DNA from: CAVSMC01 sp963798655 | GTDB taxonomy: Bacteria; Pseudomonadota; Gammaproteobacteria; Burkholderiales; Casimicrobiaceae | Direction: 5' to 3' | Assembly (NCBI GenBank): GCA_963798655.1 | Contig: CAWCUH010000008.1 | Location: forward strand, 1-14,027 | Length of the DNA: 14,027 bases | Shown here: positions 13,379 to 14,027 of the stretch, piece by piece | Layout of the letters: each line of letters opens with the position of its first letter | How positions within the stretch are numbered: the first letter of the stretch is position 1 | Position numbers and translations under genes: made by a program | Notes under the pieces: model-generated | Database searches by the model: none | What the model was told of the DNA's origin: nothing | Seen by the model: the letters and a program-made list of their open reading frames with translations, nothing else

Positions 13379-13843
13379 TCAGCGCGCTGGAACGACGGAC
13401 GGTCGCCGGCGCACTGCCGGCGACCGCTCGCGGTGCTTCCGCGGCTCTGCCTGCATGAGGTAGTGCGGCGCGAAGTAATCGTACGGACCGACGAAGGTTT
13501 CGGGCGGTGGCGGCGCCGGCTGCGCATACGCGCGCTGCGCTTCCATCATCCGGAGCTCGGCCGCCTGCTCTTGCGCGACCGCGCGCTCGCGCGCGTACTG
13601 CGCGCTCGCTTCCTGCTGCAATACCCTCAGGCGCTCGATCGCGCGCGGATCGGCTTCGCCCGCGTTCACGTTCACCGTTTCGCCGCCGCGGCACGGCGTG
13701 TCCGTATAGAGCACGCTCCCGTCGCCGAGTACGCATCGGTAGATAGGAGCCGGAGCGGCACCCGCGGCGACGGCAAGCGCTGCCATCGCAGCAGCGCACG
13801 CGAGACACGGCCATCGGCGAATGCGCGCCATCGCCGCAAGCAT
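13379..13843 (-). CDS. DUF4124-domain exported protein
   Basis: The ATG at 13843 (or 13831, MARIRRW) opens a signal peptide ending near AAGAAPA. The mature 120-odd residues begin with the DUF4124 hallmark IYRCVLGDGSVLYTDTPCRGG (34-54), including the paired Cys37 and Cys51. A helical, probably coiled-coil part follows (about 65-108, ERLRVLQQEASAQYARERAVAQEQ), then a proline-rich linker and a basic tail (RERSPAVRRRPSVVPAR). DUF4124 proteins are periplasmic and their function is unsettled. The gene diverges from the truncated gene at 13933 across an 89-base gap and converges with the Gly/His-rich gene. Confidence 0.85.
   Translation of the reverse strand: MLAAMARIRRWPCLACAAAMAALAVAAGAAPAPIYRCVLGDGSVLYTDTPCRGGETVNVNAGEADPRAIERLRVLQQEASAQYARERAVAQEQAAELRMMEAQRAYAQPAPPPPETFVGPYDYFAPHYLMQAEPRKHRERSPAVRRRPSVVPAR
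13400..13426. terminator. Hairpin after the Gly/His-rich gene, inside the DUF4124 gene
   Basis: Eleven-base arms cggtcgccggc (13400-13410) and gccggcgaccg (13416-13426) surround the loop gcact, 25 bases beyond the plus-strand stop. The arms code for the last basic residues of the DUF4124 protein on the other strand. No T-run follows in either direction. Confidence 0.5.
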
Positions 13844-13932
13844 AGCGCGTTCGTCCGATGATGGAGCGCGTCCGCGGCGCCTGCGTTACACTCGACTGGA
13901 ACCGCTTGACGGACTGCTTACCGGAGGGACGC

Positions 13933-14027
13933 ATGAACGCACGATCGATCGGGCTTGCGGCGGTCGCCGCCGTGGGTTTCGCGTGGTCGGCATCGGCAGC
14001 CGCGGTCACCTGTTATGTCGTGATGGA
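13933..14027 (+). CDS. Exported protein, N-terminal part only
   Basis: The ATG at 13933 follows GGAGG (13923-13927). The first 31 codons give a signal peptide (MNARSIGLAAVAAVGFAWSASA) and a mature start AAVTCYVVM before the window ends. A similar opening (CYVV followed by a short soluble domain) is known from small periplasmic proteins of Burkholderiales of unknown function, but too little is present to assign a family. A -10-like TACACT lies at 13887-13892. The gene is cut by the window edge. Confidence 0.75.
   Translation, partial: MNARSIGLAAVAAVGFAWSASAAAVTCYVVM

Overview
The window is high-GC bacterial DNA with tightly packed genes on both strands. The gene families point to a betaproteobacterium, probably Burkholderiales or a relative: a Bug/TctC-type periplasmic solute receptor, two PEP-CTERM surface-protein genes, a DUF4124 protein and a Gly/His/Trp-rich secreted protein with a C-terminal YCP...YYP...C...GW pattern. 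No tRNA, rRNA, CRISPR array, insertion sequence or phage gene is visible. No gene-free stretch exceeds 300 bases; the longest (12523-12802, 2929-3143, 1170-1376) hold leaders, possible promoter elements and hairpins.

Region 1 (about 80-3150) holds small envelope and accessory genes. On the minus strand are a cysteine-rich metal-binding protein, a secreted carboxypeptidase-regulatory-like protein and the C-terminal remnant of a PEP-CTERM protein that ends in a good terminator. On the plus strand, an 82-residue helical protein overlaps a DUF1499 membrane protein by four bases. A second PEP-CTERM gene runs against DUF1499. Nearly every gene here, and the flavoprotein next to it, can be read only by assuming one- or two-base frameshifts. 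The roughly 9.4 kb from 4534 to 13933 shows none.

Region 2 (3144-5754, minus strand) is a two-gene unit: a cyclopropane-fatty-acid-synthase-like SAM methyltransferase overlapping by four bases a DHCR24-like FAD-linked oxidoreductase. This pairing is that of the actinobacterial 10-methyl fatty acid (tuberculostearic acid, Tms) system, so the unit may make methyl-branched membrane lipids.

Region 3 (5827-8747, plus strand) starts at a recognisable promoter and encodes a Bug receptor, an alpha/beta hydrolase and an endonuclease/exonuclease/phosphatase-family lipoprotein.

Region 4 (8698-12522, minus strand) is a five-gene codirectional run: a general-stress-protein-like glycine-zipper protein, a 42-residue membrane protein, the uracil-DNA glycosylase UdgX, a stand-alone LigD-type primase-polymerase and a stand-alone LigC-size ATP-dependent DNA ligase. 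Together the last three could recognise uracil, fill a gap and seal the nick, which suggests a dedicated excision-repair module. No Ku gene is seen in the window. I consider this the most interesting system here.

Region 5 (12675-14027) has the Gly/His/Trp-rich secreted protein (plus), a convergent DUF4124 protein (minus) and the start of another exported protein cut by the window edge. Several convergent gene ends carry strong hairpins without a T-run, some of them inside the coding end of the facing gene.
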